Assembly (NCBI GenBank): GCA_045542755.1
Contig: JAZQLP010000001.1
Location: forward strand, 1 to 9,563
DNA length: 9,563 nt
Direction of reading: 5' to 3'
Origin: JAZQLP01 sp045542755
Lineage (GTDB): Bacteria > Bacillota > Clostridia > Oscillospirales > UBA644
Below, piece after piece: positions 7,474 to 9,563 of this stretch (its first letter is position 1; each line of letters starts with the position of its first letter). Position numbers and translations under genes: made by a program. The notes under the pieces are model-generated. The model saw nothing but the letters and a program-made list of their open reading frames with translations. It did not search any database and was not told where the DNA came from.

Positions 7474-7890
7474 TTATTCGTTAACAATGTGAGCCTTGAT
7501 GAATTCAGGCGCATACTGGGTGTCGTAACTTACGGTCATAGTGATATTGATATGCTCGGTGAGCTTATCAATAGCTTCGATAAACTTGGAAAGGTCATCC
7601 ATGCTTTCGTTTCTGCCGCAAATCTTGGTAATAGAATCAATATAGATATCGGTAATATCGAAATTACCTGCGATAATTCCGCAAATAAAGCCGTAGAAGC
7701 CCTGATAGTCGTTGATGTTATAGTCAGCGGCGCTTACCAATCTTGCCTTGTGGCTGATATCATAGCGAAGCTTGTGGTCTTTTTCAACACAGATAACGCT
7801 GCCGTGTTCTTCAGCTGCAGAGCCGTTAACCATTTCAATCAACGTCTTGGTCTTACCTGTACCTTTTAAACCCATAATAATCTTAACCAT
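7474..7890 (-). CDS. small P-loop ATPase-like protein
   Basis: This 138-residue soluble protein begins almost at once with a Walker A motif, GLKGTGKT at 7-14. A strand SVICVEKDHKLRYDI (31-45) follows, then a probable Walker B strand DIYIDSI (81-87, Asp85). I believe similar small proteins occur widely in gut Clostridia as uncharacterised ATP-binding proteins, but I cannot name a function. It is far too short for a full motor ATPase or ABC protein, and no membrane segment or extra domain is visible. AAAGGAGATG precedes the ATG (GGAG about 8 nt upstream), a strong ribosome binding site. It starts 36 bp after the pgi stop on the same strand, with no terminator between them, so the two are probably co-transcribed. 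Confidence 0.8.
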   Translation of the reverse strand: MVKIIMGLKGTGKTKTLIEMVNGSAAEEHGSVICVEKDHKLRYDISHKARLVSAADYNINDYQGFYGFICGIIAGNFDITDIYIDSITKICGRNESMDDLSKFIEAIDKLTEHINITMTVSYDTQYAPEFIKAHIVNE

Positions 7891-7926
7891 AGTAACATCT
7901 CCTTTAATATTTAAATGTTAGTTTTT

Positions 7927-9270
7927 TTATTTTTTCTTAAGCTTTTTTTCAAGCTCAGTTTTCAGTTTTTCATAGCCGGGCTTTCCAAGAAGAGCAAACA
8001 TATTCTTCTTGTATGCTTCAACACCGGGCTGGTCAAAGGGATTAATGCCAAGTATGTATCCGGAAAGTGCACAAGCTTTCTCATAGAAGTATATGAGGTT
8101 ACCCATGGTATAAGCACTTGCATCGGATATCTCAAGAACTACATTTGGAACACCACCGTCAACGTGAGCAAGACAGGTGCCGATAAATGCCTTCTCGTTT
8201 ACGTACTGCATAGTCTGTCCACTTATGAAATTAAGTCCGTCGAGATTCTCGGGGTCGTTGGGAACGATAACTTCGTGCTTAGGAGTATTGACCCAAAGTA
8301 CGGTTTCAAACATGGTTCTCTGGCCTTCCTGAACGTACTGGCCAAGAGAATGAAGGTCGGTAGAATATATCATGCTGGAGGGGAGAAGTCCTCTGCCAGC
8401 CTTACCTTCACTTTCGCCGAAGAGCTGCTTTATCCATTCGCCGAAACACCAAAGATAAGGCTCGTATCCAACAGTGATTTCTACGCATTTACCTTTTCTG
8501 AGAAGGATATTTCTGATAACAGCGTATTCGTATGCAGGATTCTTCTTTATGTCAGCAGCTTCATAATCGGTCATCGCATCTGCGGCGCCTCTCATAAGCT
8601 CGTCAATATCAATACCGGCAACGGCAATGGGAAGAAGACCGACTGCAGTAAGTACGGAATATCTGCCACCAATATCATCGGGAACTACGAAAGTTTCATA
8701 TCCTTCGTCAGTAGCAAGCTTTTTAAGTACACCCTTTGCCTTGTCGGTAGTAGCGTAAATTCTTTCCTTTGCGCCTTCTTTGCCGTATTTGTTTTCAAGG
8801 AACTCCTTGAAGATACGGAATGCTACGGAAGGTTCGGTAGTGGTTCCGGATTTGGAAATAACGTTAACGGAAACGTCCTTACCTTCGCAAAGAGCCATCA
8901 TTTCTGCAAAATGGGTAGAAGAAATGCTGTTTCCAACGAAGTATATTTCGGGCGTATCCTTTTTAAGCTGATTGTAAGAGGGGGATTTTACAAACTCGAT
9001 AACAGCTCTGGCTCCAAGATAAGAGCCACCGATACCGATAACAATAAGAACCTGAGACTGCTTCTGGATTTTTTCGGCAGCCTTTTTGATTCTTGCAAAC
9101 TCCTCCTTATCATAATCGCGGGGAAGATCTACCCATCCAAGGAAATCCTTACCCAAACCGTTCTTTTTTTTGATCAACTGATCAGCAGCCTTTACAAAAG
9201 GTTTCATTGCCTTGTATTCGTCAGCAGAGATGAAATCCTTCAGATAGGCTTTGTTAAGTTTTACAGCCAT
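7927..9270 (-). CDS. pgi: glucose-6-phosphate isomerase
   Basis: This cytoplasmic enzyme interconverts glucose-6-phosphate and fructose-6-phosphate, the second step of glycolysis and a step in gluconeogenesis. The 447-residue length matches the short Firmicute PGI. Sugar-isomerase domain motifs include VIGIGGSYLGARA (77-89) and the phosphate-binding ISKSGTTTE (138-146). The first family signature is DIGGRYSVLTAVG (199-211) with Arg203. Expected catalytic residues are Glu286 in GESEGK, His307 in STDLHSLGQ and Lys421 in the second signature QPGVEAYKK (414-422). The extreme C-terminus is lysine-rich. The start has AGGAG at 9285-9281 with 10 nt spacing. It lies 24 bp downstream of the small cysteine protein and 36 bp upstream of the P-loop gene, suggesting a three-gene unit. 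Confidence 0.97.
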   Translation of the reverse strand: MAVKLNKAYLKDFISADEYKAMKPFVKAADQLIKKKNGLGKDFLGWVDLPRDYDKEEFARIKKAAEKIQKQSQVLIVIGIGGSYLGARAVIEFVKSPSYNQLKKDTPEIYFVGNSISSTHFAEMMALCEGKDVSVNVISKSGTTTEPSVAFRIFKEFLENKYGKEGAKERIYATTDKAKGVLKKLATDEGYETFVVPDDIGGRYSVLTAVGLLPIAVAGIDIDELMRGAADAMTDYEAADIKKNPAYEYAVIRNILLRKGKCVEITVGYEPYLWCFGEWIKQLFGESEGKAGRGLLPSSMIYSTDLHSLGQYVQEGQRTMFETVLWVNTPKHEVIVPNDPENLDGLNFISGQTMQYVNEKAFIGTCLAHVDGGVPNVVLEISDASAYTMGNLIYFYEKACALSGYILGINPFDQPGVEAYKKNMFALLGKPGYEKLKTELEKKLKKK

Positions 9271-9294
9271 TATATTAAAACTCCTAAAAATTAA

Positions 9295-9519
9295 TTATAG
9301 CTCCTTTGTAACACAGGGGAGAAACAATTCTGACGGATCAGTAGCTTCAGGCCTTACAGGGGGAGAGGGTTGCCTTCTAAGTGGATCGTATAAAAAATCA
9401 GAGCAACGGGAAAGAACACGAATCATGCCATGCTTTTCGCAAATGCAGTGTTCTCCGTTGCTCAGAACATACCCACGGGCGCAATAGTTGCAGTTTACGG
9501 GAATATTGGATTTGAACAT
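9295..9519 (-). CDS. small cysteine-rich, probable zinc-binding protein
   Basis: The 74-residue product has cysteines at 10, 13, 25, 27, 39 and 69. The pattern CNYC (10-13), CIC (25-27) and a lone Cys39 suggests a small zinc ribbon or knuckle. It is followed by DFLYDPLRRQPSPP (41-54), ending in a proline-rich, probably disordered tail. From memory, small clostridial proteins with a CxxC...C...C...YDPLKR-P layout recur, but I know of no assigned function. No signal peptide or membrane segment is visible. The ATG is preceded by AAAGAGGG (minus strand, about 9537-9530), an acceptable ribosome binding site with roughly 10 nt spacing. AT-rich sequence near 9552-9563 could hold its -10 box, but the -35 would lie beyond the window. 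It ends 24 bp before pgi on the same strand. Confidence 0.72.
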   Translation of the reverse strand: MFKSNIPVNCNYCARGYVLSNGEHCICEKHGMIRVLSRCSDFLYDPLRRQPSPPVRPEATDPSELFLPCVTKEL

Positions 9520-9563
9520 ATTGACCGCCCTCTTTCCGAGTATTCTGTGTTTGTATATATTAT

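Noticed and set aside
7489..7869. Plus-strand open frame antisense to the P-loop gene
   Set aside because: It has no ribosome binding site and no domain. The minus strand has a Walker A motif, a strong AAAGGAG site and a matching terminator.
7943..7960. Possible AGCTT/AAGCT hairpin near the 3' end of pgi
   Set aside because: It has five weak pairs within lysine codons of pgi and no T-tract on the minus strand. It is not a terminator, and the P-loop gene follows 36 bp after the stop.
7915..9294. Long open frame (about 459 codons) on the plus strand antisense to pgi
   Set aside because: It mirrors pgi almost end to end. Pgi has all catalytic motifs and a good ribosome binding site. The antisense product has no recognisable motif and is explained by pgi codon bias.

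Overview
The window reads as a stretch of core chromosome from a low-to-moderate GC anaerobic Firmicute, most likely a Clostridia member of the Ruminococcaceae/Oscillospiraceae type. This inference rests on the hprK-murB-whiA-dnaE gene order, strong GGAGG-type ribosome binding sites, the Firmicute-type HPr kinase and WhiA, and the short (447 aa) bacterial-type glucose-6-phosphate isomerase. I see no insertion sequence, phage gene, CRISPR array, tRNA or rRNA.

Left block, plus strand (1-6694): an AT-rich leader with TATAAT-like boxes is followed by hprK (HPr kinase/phosphorylase), murB (cell-wall precursor reductase), whiA (DNA-binding regulator), dnaE (DNA polymerase III alpha subunit) and a short GNAT-like protein. 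The genes are tightly packed: 29 bp, 1 bp and 1 bp gaps, then a 4-bp ATGA overlap. They are probably one transcription unit that links carbon-status signalling, wall synthesis, division control and replication. The rapZ and yvcK genes that usually sit beside whiA in Firmicutes are absent here.

Right block, minus strand (9519 down to 6688): a small cysteine-rich protein, pgi (glucose-6-phosphate isomerase) and a small P-loop ATPase form a likely three-gene unit ending in an intrinsic terminator at about 7413-7455. It is followed by a membrane acyltransferase of the HGSNAT_cat/DUF1624 type. That gene lacks a clear Shine-Dalgarno sequence, and its best promoter match overlaps the preceding terminator.

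The two blocks converge and overlap by 7 bp at 6688-6694. The terminator of the minus-strand acyltransferase is a perfect 24-nt palindrome lying inside the coding sequence of the plus-strand GNAT-like gene. I found no comparable terminator for the plus-strand operon. No intergenic stretch exceeds 65 bp. Nothing here amounts to a clear new defence or mobile system. The most interesting points are the dual-use palindrome at the convergent junction, the terminator/promoter overlap with a possible leaderless transcript, the missing rapZ-yvcK pair, and three small uncharacterised proteins.
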